64,000 nucleotides of DNA from Trematomus loennbergii (taxonomy: Eukaryota > Chordata > Actinopteri > Perciformes > Nototheniidae), in NCBI GenBank assembly GCA_012861695.1, contig JAAOOA010000049.1:777501-841500 (forward strand), given 5' to 3'. Shown piece by piece: positions 45,101 to 57,332 of this stretch. The notes under the pieces are model-generated. The model had not been told where the DNA came from. It saw nothing but the letters and a program-made list of their open reading frames with translations, and searched no databases. How positions within the stretch are numbered: position 1 is the first letter of the stretch; every line of letters begins with the position of its first letter. The translations under genes were made by a program, and so were the position numbers.

Positions 45101-45751
45101 TTGTTGCCATCAAATTTCCATGGGAATTTTTTCACTTATAAATTCATGGACTTTAACATTGCTTAACATAAAGGCATGCGCTGAGTATTTTACAAACTTC
45201 GCATCTATAGACACTAATGATGTGTTAACGTTTACTATGAAAGCATTTATTATAAATGTCACCTGCTGTGCACTCTGCGGATGCACGCACAATCTGTGGA
45301 CTCTGACAGAAGAACTTGCTGAATCATCTGTCTCCACACATTCTCTACAATATCCGTTCCTCAATCCCAGCCCTGCAGGCTGTAGCTGCTTGGCAGTGCT
45401 GTAACATTCCAGCTAGGGACACAAGTTATCAGCTCACTGAGTTCAGAAGTAGCCTATGACGACAACCTCTGAACTCAAGAATCCTCATGAAAGAAAAAAA
45501 ACACGTTTCTGCTCCGAATGAGGCGTAAAATGAGTACTGATGTTGCAAATCAGTGAATTTTAATCAGAAATTTGGATACAAACGCACTTACCATACGATC
45601 TCTGACACAGCATTGGATTTCTGTTTCTGCAATACTTTTTTTAGTCATCTTGCATAACTTAATCTTGATGAAGACTTTAAAGTCAAAGGGGTTCAAAGAG
45701 ACTGTAGTATGCATTACATTGGCAACATTTTTTGAAAGGCATAGAGATTAC
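45101..45751. other. No gene seen
   Basis: No element ends or protein motifs. Short open frames at 45072-45404 on both strands lack any domain. Confidence 0.4.
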
Positions 45752-46422
45752 AACAAGTCCTCCAACTCATACGACCAAATGGGCCGATTGTTCAAGCCCT
45801 TATTTCGACCAAATGTGTCGTTTGTTCAAGAGCTTAATACGACCTGTATACGTTTTAAAGTTTTCGCCCTCTGATGGTCGTTTATTCACAAATAACCCTC
45901 TCTGTAAAATCCTAAATTGTAGGATAGTTTGGTCATTAAAACGCTTTTTGATTAGATTTCTAGCGAGAAGTGTATATTGTACTTTTAGAATCCACGTCCA
46001 GTCGATATGTAGGATCTATAATTTGATAGATATTACGAAGATGATTTGAGGTTTCGACAGGAGAACGTGTATATGCGGTAGCTTCCATGTAAAGTTACCC
46101 GTTGAAAACAGTATTTCCGGTCTCGACGTTTTCATAATAAAACCAATGATCAAATGATTTAACAGTGATATCTGCAGTACTCATTCACTAAAAAACATCA
46201 GTTTATCCTTGTTAATTATACGACATTAATTGGTTTAAATTGTGTACAATGCTTTTGTGTTTTTCCCATAGGTTTTTCTCTTTCGATTCTGAGAGACACA
46301 TTTCTTATAAAATAAAATAAAATAATACTTTATTCCGAGTGTGCTTGCTTTTCTCTTTGGAAGTCATCACATAACGGCATTGTAATACACGGTTCGGCTG
46401 CATTAAATATTACATATCTGCT
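45752..46422 (+). repeat. Dispersed repeat family R, copy 2
   Basis: This aligns with 33770-34520 over its length (CAAATGGGCCGATTGTTCA, GGATCTATA.TTTGATAGATA, TATTTCCGGTCTCGACGTTT). It ends abruptly at CATATCTG, where the LINE 3' end begins, while copy 1 continues CCGTAGATATT. Confidence 0.88.
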
Positions 46423-46677
46423 CTCAACCGTAAGGCTTTACAGAGGGTGGTGAAAACTGCACAGAACATCACCAGGACGGAGCTGCCATCCATGGAGGAC
46501 CTTTACTCCCAGCGGCCCAGGAAGAAATCCCCCCGGATTATAAAAGACCCCCATCACCCGAGCCACAAACTGTTCTGCCTGCTGCCGTCTGGCAGGTGCT
46601 ACCGCAGCATCCGCACTAAAACCACCAGACTCAGGGACAGTTTCATCCCACAGGCCATAAGACTGTTAAACTCCTGA
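46423..46677 (+). pseudogene. LINE reverse transcriptase C-terminal end
   Basis: The frame reads [20 protein letters not shown] and ends FIPQAIRLLNS with a stop, the normal ending of this LINE protein. Comparing it with 25269-25340 shows that the other copy is frameshifted near its end. No catalytic motif is included. Confidence 0.9.
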
Positions 46678-46976
46678 ACTGTTGAAACAACATCCACAAT
46701 ATTCATCTGGCTTCTACTTAAAAATTATTTATCTATTTACCTAATATATCATATTTCAATGACTTGCATATAGACTCTTATTGCACTATTTCACTATTTC
46801 ACTTTTTTAAACTATTTTCTTGTATTTACTATTTACTATTTACTTGCACTATATTTTTCTGTTTATCTGTGTTTTGTGTTGCACTGTTGGAGAAGCCTGT
46901 GACACAAGATTTTCATCGACATAACTACACTGTAGCGATGTTCGTTTGACAAATAAAGAACCTTGAACCTTGGCTA
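46423..46976 (+). mobile_element. LINE 3' end, severely 5'-truncated
   Basis: This is a second copy of the LINE at 24001-27115, in plus orientation. It contains the last ~80 codons and a 3' UTR ending TTGACAAATAAAGAACCTTG AACCTTGG. It inserted into repeat family R. It lacks the hAT found in the 3' UTR of the other copy. Confidence 0.9.
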
Positions 46977-46995
46977 CTGTAAACTCATCAAGAGA

Positions 46996-48585
46996 CTCTG
47001 CACCGTGCTCTGATGCTGTTGTTTTATGCTTTATGAACGGGGACAACAGAGAAACTCTTCATGACCAAAGTTGGAATTGAAATAAAAAAGGAAAGTGAAA
47101 CTTATGCTCGTCACCCTCTCCCTCCGGTCCACATTAATACAAATGATCCCAATACGTATGATTGTATGAAAAGATCTTAAAATAAATACAAATGTATTTA
47201 TTATGAACTTGCTAGTCCTTAACCTATCAATGTGTATATCACCATTAAACATGTTTTTCAAAGTTTAAGAAACCCCACACAGCTCAGTAAAGACTGTGAA
47301 ATGTTGACTTTATTTGATCATTTCAGTAAAAACTAACGTTCATATTTCTCCTTTTGATGATTATAGTGATGAACGTTCAAAAGAAAGCACTTTGGCAAGT
47401 TACCACATATGTTTTAAAATGCTTAATAAGCACCGTAACTTTCATGATATAATTTCTCGGTTCATTACATGAACGGCCGAATGTTGTGTCACTGTAAATG
47501 TTGCCACTGAGGTACTTCCGGGTCTTTTCACTCCGTTAGGAAGGTTCCTAAGCAGTGGCGGCCGGCCCATAGGGGCGCTAGGGGCGCCGCCCCCCCTCTT
47601 CCCACATTAAAAATAAAATAATTTAAAAATATTTAAAAAAAAAAATTTTAAGGTAAATTATATATAATTAGTATCAGTAAAATGTATAATCTACAATAAA
47701 ATCTCGTTTAAAATTGTGTTACGATGTCTAAAGTTACTGATAAGTCACGTTTCCTGCCTGGCCTTGCCCGTGTATCATTACTCCCTCTCGTCTGGGCGCT
47801 ATGCACAGCGCCCAGACAAGAGTGCAGCAAGTGCAGCAGAAGCCAACTGTTGCTGTCTTTAAACTATGCCGCCGAAACATAATTTCAGCCAATCAGCGTC
47901 GTCAAATCTGATGGTCACAGGGCTCCTACGTGAGCGCCCGGTGCAGTCTGTGAGTTCTTTGGACTCGTATCCAAGGAGACAAAACAGGAAGCTGTCATAC
48001 ACTCTGGAAGCTACCATTAGCAGCTAATGAAAACTCAGTTTTTGACATAAAAATGGAATTATGGATCATCAATCATTTGTGACAGACACATTGGATTAAC
48101 CTATGGATTAACCTTCAGCTGCGTTTTTCTCGTTTTTGATCAGAATTGTTATTCTGCAAAAGGTGAGCATATCTCCGTGTTTTGCTACCTAAAGCTACGT
48201 CGTGTGATGTCTGTATTTGCTTCCCCTGTCGCGAGTTCTGATCGCTCAGTGATGATACTTATATTTCTAGAATCTGGAATCTCAGCTTGTTAGCACAGTT
48301 TATGCTGTAGAAACTATGTCCAGGACAAGGTGTTTGGAAGTTTTGGAAGATTCATAGCTAACCACACTGAAGTTATGGAGGTATTGATCAGTCTTCTCAT
48401 ATTTTTAAGCCTCAAATTGTCCTCCCCCCTCCCCTCTAACATCACCAGAAGTCATAATTTAGGGGGTCTTTTCTCAAAAAAATGCCCCCTGGTATTGTTT
48501 GATCACCATTTCCACAGCCCCACCTAAAATATTTTCCACCAGCCGCCACTGTTCCTAAGCTAAACTGACAATTCGACTGCAGCCC
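46996..48585 (+). repeat. Left arm of a large inverted repeat
   Basis: The arm is the reverse complement of 52121-54520, with inserts in both arms. Shared blocks include GAACGGCCGAATGTTGTGT, TTAGGAAGGTTCCTAAG and CTAAACTGACAATT. Net length without the hAT is about 0.58 kb. Its outer edge meets the LINE end at 46976. Confidence 0.88.
47553..48551. mobile_element. hAT transposon (TSD TTCCTAAG)
   Basis: The ends are CAGTGGCGGCCGGCCCATAG and CCACCAGCCGCCACTG. The 8-bp duplication TTCCTAAG is exact at 47545-47552 and 48552-48559. The right arm of the inverted repeat (CTTAGGAA near 52145-52152) keeps the empty site. No transposase. Confidence 0.94.
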
Positions 48586-51157
48586 CAGGGTGTTTCTCAA
48601 TGTCAAGGAAGGATCCTTCAGAGCCACTATTTCAAGGATGCTACGTCATCGAATCCCGCCGAAGGATCCTTGGAATTCTACCGAGGACTGAATCCTTCGT
48701 TGCGGGAAATTTCGAGGATGCACATGTGTACAGTATCCTCGGCGGTCTTAAAAGCCCCACAATGCTTTGCGCACGGACCAATTTCCAAAATCTTTGGCGT
48801 AAAATGGCTGAATCCAGGCAGTACACATTTAAATGTAAGTATGTTCAGTGGCGTAGTAAATGTGCACATGAATTGTGTTTAAAGTTTATAGTCCGTTTGA
48901 GCTTTGCCCGTGTGAACGCAAACCGAACCTTCTGAAAAATGAAACAATGGAACAAACTGTCGTCTGGTGCGCACCAGAGAAGCGGACTATTAGGTTTGAA
49001 TGAGACCTTAGAGCGTTTTGCACCTAAATAAATAATTTAAATGAACCTTGTTTTGACTTTGCCTCTTTTGTTGATATTTGTGGTTTATGCTACAATGTGC
49101 ACCAATATGTGTAAAAAAGGTTTGCAGACATCAAGTATGATATGAATACAAATGTTATTATTGATTGGTGATGGTGATGTTATGATTTTCTTATGGCTGC
49201 TTACCCTCAAGGACTTGTTCAAGGCTGCAAACAGAAGGAGAACGTTTTTATATTAGTTTAGTGGTTCTGTCCTGGACAGTGTAATTTTGGCAGCTGTTTT
49301 TGATTTAGTCTTAGTCTTAGTCTTTAGACGAAAATGGTAATTAGTTTTAGTCACATTTTAGTCATTTCTATCCTTCATAGTTTTAGTCTAGTTTTAGTCG
49401 ACGAAAACTCAAAACGTGTTAGTCTAGTTTTAGTCGACGAAAACTCAAAACGTTTTAGTCTACTTTTAGTCGATGAAAAATTACATTTTAGTCAACTTTT
49501 AGTCAAAATGTTTTCTCTCTTTAAACCAATTCAGTTAGGCAAATACAGGTTCTGAAATTGTAATCAAGGTGACAGCATCAAGTGTTGAAATTCGTAAAGC
49601 AACATTTCACTCTCTTAACACTTTACTTGTGTAATATCTAGGGATGGGTATCATTAAGGTTTTCTACGGTACTGCTAGTCTTATCAATACTGCTTATCGA
49701 TCCGGTACTTTAACGGTATTCTTGTATTTACTTTTTGTTATTTTTTAAAGGAAAAAACTAACAAATTGTTAACCGAATTAATTGCTTTATTTAAAATGTG
49801 AAATAAATTAAATATATATAATTATGTTAAAATATTGTACTGTACTTGAGTAAAATGTTGAGGTACTTGTACTTTACTGGAGTATTTAAATGTTTTGCTA
49901 CTGTGTACTTCTACTCCACTACAGTTCATAGTTAAATGGTGTACTTCTACTCCACTACATGTATTTAATACCTTTAGTTACTTTACAGATGTGGATGAAT
50001 GATGTGAAATATAATCAAGTGTTAACTCAGACTTTAGTAAATTCACAAGCTACCCTGCAGTATACAGATATATAATATATCATTCAAACTAGCTGCACCT
50101 TTACCAGCTTTGAGAACACTTTAATGATCAATCATTATAAAACATATCATATATATTATTCTGAAATGGAACAATCTGCACAATCACTACTTGTACTGTC
50201 GCTACTTTAAATATATTTTGATGATCATACTTTGACTTGAGGAACTCTTCCTACACTATGGTATTTTTTTACTTAGCGACAAGATCTGAGTACTTCTCCC
50301 ACCTCTGCACACCTGATGTGATAACGTTACTCGTAATTGGGGCAACAGAGCTACGAGTTAAGGAAGTCGAAAATTGTGCATTTCTCCGACTGAATATGAC
50401 GCCTTTTGGCCGGCTGTTTGGACAGACTACTCTACTCGTGTCAACGCGCTAACGCGAAAACATGGCAAACGAGCTTTGTCCACATCGAGCCTTGTAGTGT
50501 CTCTATACTTCTGAACGCTCCGTCCCCGGCAGATCTCTGTGTGCCGCTGCAGCGTGTCTGTTAGGCCCCGCCCCCCGCACACAGAGAGACAGGGAGATCG
50601 CGCTTCTGGAGTGAAGAGAGCGGAAATAATGATATTGCAAGTTAGAAATGTAAGATGCATTTTGACAGACAAGACGGGCAATTGGGGGAAAATATGCTGC
50701 ATTTTGAATGTCCGATAGTCCACCATTAACACCTTAGTCCCGTCTCGTCTCGTCAACGAAAACTAAATATACATTTCGTCAAATTTTCGTTATCAAGAAT
50801 CTATTTTTAGCTCGTTATCGTCTCGTCTTAGTCATGTAAAAAAGGTCGTTGACGAACATTTTTCGTCATAGTTTTCGTTGACGAAATTAACACTGGTCCT
50901 GGAGAGATGATCATTTTACAAAATACAGTTACTCAAGTACATCTTCGATCTTCGCAAATCAGTTATGAGTCTTCAAACGAATCGCGCTCAATTTAAGGCG
51001 GGGCCTCTCATATGACGCACACCTGCACACTTGCTAGCCTGTTCCATTCTTCGTTCTCTGATTGCCAGGAAGGATTCTTGCCTAGCCTCTGAAGGACCTG
51101 ACTCAGAACGACATGTCCTACCAAGGAAGCGTCCTCGACATTGAGAAACACCCCCAG
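48586..51157. mobile_element. TIR element, tandem copy 1, split by a hAT
   Basis: The ends are CAGGGTGTTTCTCAATGTC and GACATTGAGAAACACCCCCAG-like. Without the nested hAT it is about 945 bp. It contains AAGGAAGGATCCTTCAGAG and GATGCTACGTCATCGAATCC blocks shared with copy 2. No protein motif. Superfamily not assigned. Confidence 0.8.
49277..50895. mobile_element. hAT transposon (TSD GTCCTGGA)
   Basis: The ends are CAGTGTAATTTTGGC and GACGAAATTAACACTG. The 8-bp duplication GTCCTGGA is exact at 49269-49276 and 50896-50903. GTTTTAGTCGACGAAAACTC repeats lie near both ends. The interior holds fragments of other fish repeats (GGGATGGGTATC at about 49643; TACTTGAGTAAAAT at 49851 to CTTCTCCCACCTCTG near 50303). 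A copy begins at 63781. Confidence 0.94.
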
Positions 51158-51172
51158 TGTCACGCTGGAGAC

Positions 51173-52120
51173 CTAGGCTGCTTCTCAATGTCAAGGAAGG
51201 ATCCTTCAGAGCCTCTATTTCAAGGATGCTACGTCATCGAATCCCGCCGAAGGACTGTTCATTGGAACAGTACAGGATCCTTGGAATTCTTTGTTTCAGG
51301 AAATTTCAAGGCTGCTCATGTGTATCCTTGGCGGTCTTAAATGACCCACAATTCTTTGCGCACGGACCAATTTCCACGGACTGGCACGGTGGCATTAATA
51401 ATGCAGTAATGATGGGCCTGCACAACATAAAGAATAGTGGGCAGTTTCTGTTTACTTGACATTTGTTAATTGTTAATGGTTATTTTTTTCAAATCTGCAA
51501 TTTGCTTGTGTGTGTGTTTACATTATTAAAAATACAATTTAAATGTGATTACACATTTTCTCCGCATCGATAAGTGTTAGAACGACTACAAACATGCGCA
51601 AACTATGCAAAATTGACACGGGAGAAAAGTGTTGCGGGAAGCATGAAATAGAGGGAATAGAAAGCGGTGTCTACCAAGGGGGATTTAAACCATCATGACA
51701 ACTCACAAACTAACTATGGAGTAATTATGGATGCTTCATTTACTTGATTTACATTAGAGAATAAAACTCGTACAGAAGGCAAGCGGGAAGACTTATTGAA
51801 CATCCTCCTCCTCCGAGCAGACAGACGCCGACGATACTCCCGCTCTATCTCTTCCTCCATCTCAAAAAATGTATGGATAAGAGACAACAACAAAAACGTG
51901 TCCATCTTCGATCTTCGCAAATCAGTTATGAGTCTTCAAACAAATCGCACTCAATTTAAGGCGGGGCCTCTCATATGACGCACACCTGCACACTTGCTAT
52001 CCTGTTCCATACTTCGTTCTCCGAATGCTATGAAGGATTCTTGCCTAGCCTCTGAAGGACCTGACTCGGAAGGACATGTCCTACCAAGGAAGCGTCCTCG
52101 ACTTTGAGAAACGGCCCTAG
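51173..52120. mobile_element. TIR element, tandem copy 2
   Basis: The ends are CTAGGCTGCTTCTCAATGTC and GACTTTGAGAAACGGCCCTAG. It is 948 bp and is the direct-repeat partner of 48586-51157, sharing TCTTCGATCTTCGCAAATCA and GGCGGGGCCTCTCATATGAC. Confidence 0.82.
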
Positions 52121-52405
52121 TTTCCTAGTCAAATTGTCAGTTTAGCTTAGGAACCTTCCTAACGGAGTAAAATGACCCGGAAGTACTTCAGTGGCAGCCA
52201 TGATAAGAGCCGTTCGAATTCTCTAGATGATAGGAAAGGAGGTTTGAAACTACCTTTATAACCTCCTTTAGCTTAGGAAACGCTGGACCTTCCTTTACAA
52301 AAGGAGAGGAGAAAATGCTGCCCCACAATGCCTTGCAGCCGCAGCATTTACCGTCACACAACATTCGGCCGTTCACGGAAACAACCGATTATGACCGATA
52401 AATTA

Positions 52406-54061
52406 CCCCTAGATTCCACCGCGGTTTTGGTCCGGCCTCCTCCGGCGTCATACCTACCAGGCGCGTTTCAGAAGCATTTCAGAAGCGGAGCGTCTTGCCT
52501 GCCGGCTCGCAGTTTTTGTTGATTTGGGCATATTTCCTGGACAGGCTACTTTGTACAGACAAAGTTAATAATAACTGTAATATTCCAGTTATAAACGACA
52601 TGAATCAAAGATGTGTTGCTGTATTTTAGTGGTAAAAAAATGCATTCATCATCATAATTATTCTATATATATAATTTACACAGTGCCTGTAAACCGGAGG
52701 AGAACGCTGGCATTTCTCCTCCTACTTGAAAGACTACGGAGGGATAGGGTCTGCAAAATTAGTTTGTGTGTGTGCATACATATATATATATACAGTGGCG
52801 TTTTTATATGTACAAAAGTGGTGGGGCACAAAAAACTTAGATGTCTATATATAAGCTTCTGCAGTGACGTGCAGTGAGGTTCATGACTGCTGAGGCACTG
52901 GCACTGACTCTTCAGGTTTACAAATATTATATTTTGACCTAAACCAAAATATAATATTATTTTCAAAAGCTTTTTTTGTCTGATACTTCGATTAATTTTA
53001 AACAGACAGTTCAACAAAAGGATACCCAAAAATGTAATTTTATCATTTAAATATTGAATTGTTCTCTCTTAGTAAGATCCCATTTTCAATAAAATGGCGG
53101 TCTTACCTTGACTTGAAGATGAAGTCCATTTGCCTATCCTTCTGGACAAACATTTCTATTACTTTTTTGTAAAAGTCCTCCTTGTAGTTTTCAAAAGTCT
53201 ATCATAAATCTAATCCATAGATTTATGATAAAAAAATTATAAAAGTAGGGTAGACATGTGGATGTTATCCGGCTAATCAAAACGTGCATTTATCTAACAG
53301 GTACGTTTCCCACAGATCTTATTTCGAGCTATTTTCTAAAATCCTCTGGAGAAATCTCATTGCTTTTTTGTGCTTACTTCCTGGTTTTAGGACGCGCCAC
53401 TGCAGCTCTCTTGTCTCCTCTTCACACACCACACTTTTCGCGGCACACGTACTTACAGCCAATCAGCTCTGAATGATTTGAGATGACGTATGGTGGGGAT
53501 GGTAGCTCCGTGCCCCTCTGGTCATTATTTTTTTGCCACACACATTTCATTACAAAATACTCTGAGCATGCGCAGTGAAGTTTTTACAGTCACCGTTGAC
53601 TTCACAGCGAGAGGAAGGGGCATAATCAGGTTTTGTCCCACATGGCTCTAAACAGCTCAATAGGCACACACTGTGACTGTAGACACACTAATTAGAAGAA
53701 CACAGACTAAAACAGCAATGTACAGACGAATCAGATGATTAAACATGATCTTAAAATATATTTATATATTTTTTTATTTATTTTTTTGCATTTTGTAATC
53801 ATTATTTGTAATACTTTCTGCTGACACTAGGTGGGGCTGTGCCCCACCTGCCCCTAATGACCAGTCGCCACTGTATATATGCTATATTATGCTCTGAACG
53901 TTCCACTTCCTGCCTGCCTGACCTTACGTTACGGCTGCGCTGCGCCAAAAATAGGATTCATCCTGATTTTAGAGGAGCCCTGCGCCGAGACGCTTCTGGG
54001 ACGCTTCTGAGCCGTAACGCGGCCGTAATGCGCCGCAGACGGACCCGGTGGAATCTAGGGG
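52406..54061. mobile_element. Harbinger-type MITE (TSD TTA), split by a hAT
   Basis: The ends are CCCCTAGATTCCACCG and GACCCGGTGGAATCTAGGGG. TTA is duplicated at 52403-52405 and 54062-54064. The left arm of the inverted repeat has a single TTA at the matching place (GAGAAATTATATCATG on the complement). It is the same family as 32381-33010. Confidence 0.9.
52791..53873. mobile_element. hAT transposon inside the Harbinger MITE
   Basis: The ends are CAGTGGCGTTTTTATATG and CCAGTCGCCACTG, with a GGTGGGGC block inside both. Flanks are TATATATA and TATATATG (7 of 8 match). A further CAGTGACGTGCAGTGAGG start at 52862 and GGACGCGCCACTG end at 53402 may mark a third-level nested hAT, but its 8-bp flanks do not match. 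Confidence 0.82.
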
Positions 54062-54635
54062 TTAGTATCATGAAAGTTACGGTGCTTATTAAGCATTTTA
54101 AAACTGATGTGGTAACTGTTTTGAACGTTCATCACTATAATAATCAAAAGGAGAAATATGAACGTTACTTTTTTACTGAAATGATCAAATAAAGTCAACA
54201 TTTCATACTGAGCTGTGTGGGGTTTCTTAAACTTTTAAAAGATGTTTCAATGGTGATATACACAGTGATAGATGTTAAGGACTAACACGTTATAATAAAT
54301 ATATTTGTATTTATTTTAAGATCTTTTCATACAATCATACGCATTGGGATTCATGTGGATTCATACAGTACGTGTGGACCGGAGGGTGACAAGCATACAT
54401 TTCACTTCACTTTTTTATTTATATTCCAACCTTGGTCATGAAAAATATTTGTTTCTCTGTTGTCCACGTTCATAAAGCAAAAAACAACACCATAAGAGCG
54501 CGGTACAAAGTATCTAGATGCATCCGCCGTTCTTATTAAACATCCATGTAGTCCGCTCACTCCGCTGTATAGAAAACGGTAGTTTCCCCACAGCAGACGC
54601 ATATTCATGACGTCCGCTTGCGCATCATAAATACG

Positions 54636-54985
54636 CAACCCAGTCTCACGGCATTTCGTGTTATAGTCACGACATTTAATCTATTGATTCGTGTTCACCA
54701 ACACGATTTTCCCCTTTTCTTCGTGTCACACAGAACGATTTTAAAAGCAATGTATTTCTATTGGTAGTATGTTTCGTGCCTGCACCACGTCTTTTTGTCC
54801 GGTCGGGTCTTGGAAGACCGGAAGCTGTGTGGTTCATAAAAACATGTTCTTACTCAATATCAAGCCACGCTTATTGTTTTTATTTTTAATTCTATAATGT
54901 CTGACTTTTTTTGCCGTCCGTGAGGAAAATAAATGGGGTCAGAGCCTCAGAATACTGAAATATGTATTTTCCTTCTAATTTGTTA
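54636..54985. mobile_element. Foldback element, truncated copy
   Basis: It starts CAACCCAGTCTCACGGCATT and matches one arm and part of the loop of 39313-39929 (AGTATGTTTCGTGCCTGCAC, GGTCGGGTCTTGGAAGACC). It ends near CCTTCTAATTTG, without the second arm. Confidence 0.85.
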
Positions 54986-55130
54986 TTCTTTTCTAAATAA
55001 CACACTGTTATTTACTCAACAATAACACACAATTATCCTTGTTTTTATTTATTTGTTTAATTCTATAATCTCTAGTTTTTTTGCCTTCCGTCAGGAACTG
55101 AATTTCAAAATAAACTAGAAAATGCATTTC

Positions 55131-55747
55131 CTGCAGAAAATGCGTGCGAATGCTGTAAACTGTGAATGAATTTAGCTGAAAATGCAGAAAAAGCTGAATA
55201 TGTTATTAGCTGAATGGTAGCTGCTTTTAGCTACAAAAATGCAGAAAAAGCTTAATATTTAAAGAAAAGGTTTAAAAAAACATGTATAGCCTTGATGTCC
55301 TGAAATAGCCAAATAATGTAATAGTTGAATGGTTTCTGCAGCTGAAAATAGGCTGAAGGAGTTAAATATCAGATGTAAGTAGTAGTGAATGAATTTGTAT
55401 TAAGATGAGAAAAGAAAGTAAAAAGGCTTGGGAAAGCAGCAGAATATTTGAACTACAAACTTTTGAACTAACTTGATGGTGAATTATCTGTCGCCATGGC
55501 AACGGCATTTGATGACACCCCATAATACGCTTAGATGTGTTGATGGCTGCATCGTTACCAAACCTGTGAAGTTTTGGGCCATTTCGAGCATTTTCACTGA
55601 AGTTATGAGAAAACCGTGTTTCATGGTGAGCATTGTGTTGCCATGGCAACGGCATTTGAAGAAATCTGTCCCATAGATGTCTTCACGGCTGGACTGTTAG
55701 CACACATGTGAAGTTTGAGCACTTTTTGAACATTTTCATAGGAGTTA
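55131..55747 (+). repeat. X-box dispersed repeat, second copy, first part
   Basis: It matches 4976-5500. Many GCTGAAAA/AGCTGAATA motifs lead in, then GAAAGTAAAAAGGCTTGGGA and two ~147-bp units with palindromes GTCGCCATGGCAAC (55490) and GTTGCCATGGCAAC (55637). It is cut at 55747 by a minisatellite. Confidence 0.85.
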
Positions 55748-55769
55748 TACATTACATTAGGAGGTTACA

Positions 55770-56428
55770 TTACTGTCTCTCTTCTCTTGATCACCCTCTC
55801 TCTTCTCTTGATCACCCTCTCAATCTTCTATCGCCCTCTCTCTTTTCTTGATCGCCCTCTCTCTCTCCTCTTGATCGCCCTCTCTCTCTTCTCTTGATCA
55901 CCCTCTCACTCTTCTATCACCCTCTCTCTCTCCTCTTGATCGCCCTCTCTCTCTCCTCTTGATCGCCCCCTCTCTCTCCTCTTGATCGCCCTCTCTCTCT
56001 CCTCTTGATCGCCCTCTCTCTCTCCTCTTGATCGCCCTCTCTCTCTCCTCTTGATCGCCCACTCTCTCTCCTCTTGATCACCCTCTCTCTCTCTCCTCTT
56101 GATCGCCCTCTCTCTCCTCTTGATCGCCCTCTCTCTCTCTCTTCTCTTGATCGCCCTCTCTCTCTCCTCTTGATCGCCCTCTCTCTCTCCTCTTGATCGC
56201 CCTCTCTCTCTCCTCTTGATCGCCCTCTCTCTATCCTCTTGATCGCCCTCTCTCTCTCCTCTTGATCGCCCACTCTCTCTCCTCTTGATCACCCTTTCTC
56301 TCTCCTCTTGATCACCCTCTCTCTCTCCTCTTGATCGCTCTCTCTCTCTCTCTCTTCTCTTGATCGCCCTCTCTCTCTCCTCTTGATCGCCCTCTCTCTC
56401 TCCTCTTGATCGCCCTCTCTCTCTCCTC
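55770..56428. repeat. 23-bp minisatellite, about 28 copies
   Basis: The unit is GATCGCCCTCTCTCTCTCCT+CTT, with GATCACC variants. Because 23 is not a multiple of three, the minus strand reads as a 23-residue R/E/G/D-rich repeat in all frames, producing 118-128-codon open frames that are not genes. Confidence 0.95.
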
Positions 56429-56519
56429 TCAAATATGTTTGTTTTTTTGGTTTGTGTGTAAAATGTGGAGATGGGAGCAGTTTGTCTAAAGTGTACTTCT
56501 CTCTGTTCTGAAGAAAGTT

Positions 56520-57332
56520 CCGGAAAGATTTAACATGGGAATCAATTGGGAGCTAGGTGGACTTTTGTCCCATCATGCCCTCAAGAGGCATTTTGTTTAA
56601 TATTTCTTCTTAATTTTTTTTCATTTTCCAACCTAGGAGAGGTTTTCCTATGTTTTTCATGACAAAATATGTCTGAGGAGTGTAGGGTTTGGGAATTATG
56701 GCAAGTTTAAAACATTTTTGGGGGAGAATTTGAAGCACCCCTCCACTCTGTTTGAGATCAAAGCACTCTAGACTTAACGAGCTGCTCCATCCACACTAAT
56801 GTTAAAATCTGAAGAAAGCCTCTTTACCAAGCTCCAAACAAAGTTAATTATCTCAAAAAGTGTAAAAGATATAAAAAATGAAAGTCAATTTTGAATAGCT
56901 GAAGGTGTTGTGATCATTTGAAAGTTGGAATGAAGTGTCTAGCTGAAAGTATGTGGAAGGAGTAGCATTTGGCGCAAAGTGTAGGAAAAGAGGATTTGAA
57001 GGCCTCTCCCATTGACTTCAATGTTAAAAAAAGAGTTTAAAAAGCTGAATATTTCAAAAAGTATAAAATATTTTAAAAAGTTGAAGGTTTCCCATCGATT
57101 CCTGAACAGGCTGAATAGTTTGATATTGAATGGTTTCTGTAGCTGAAAGTAAGCTGAAGTTATGGAGAGCCAAAGTATGGTTGAAATAATAATAATAAGG
57201 GGAAGAATAAAGAAAAAATTGAAGTACTATAGTGGAATGCTGTGGCACAGCATTCGCACTAATAAAGATTTGAAGAACTATAGTGGAATGCACTAACTAT
57301 CAACAAAATTGCGTTGCCAGGCAACAGCTTCG
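56520..57332 (+). repeat. X-box dispersed repeat, second copy, last part
   Basis: It aligns with 12590-13150. Its end has short inverted blocks around ACTATAGTGGAATGC and GCTGTGGCACAGC (57229-57300). Confidence 0.8.

Larger units (their letters stand above)
52121..54520 (-). repeat. Right arm of the large inverted repeat
   Basis: It mirrors 46996-48585. It contains an extra ~175 bp (about 52200-52370) flanked by GCAGC that the left arm lacks, consistent with a GCAGC-mediated deletion in the left arm. It is interrupted by the Harbinger MITE at 52406-54061. Confidence 0.85.

Noticed and set aside
55906..56292. 128-codon Arg/Glu/Gly-rich frames on the minus strand
   Set aside because: Translation of the 23-bp minisatellite; all three frames are open because the unit has no stop.
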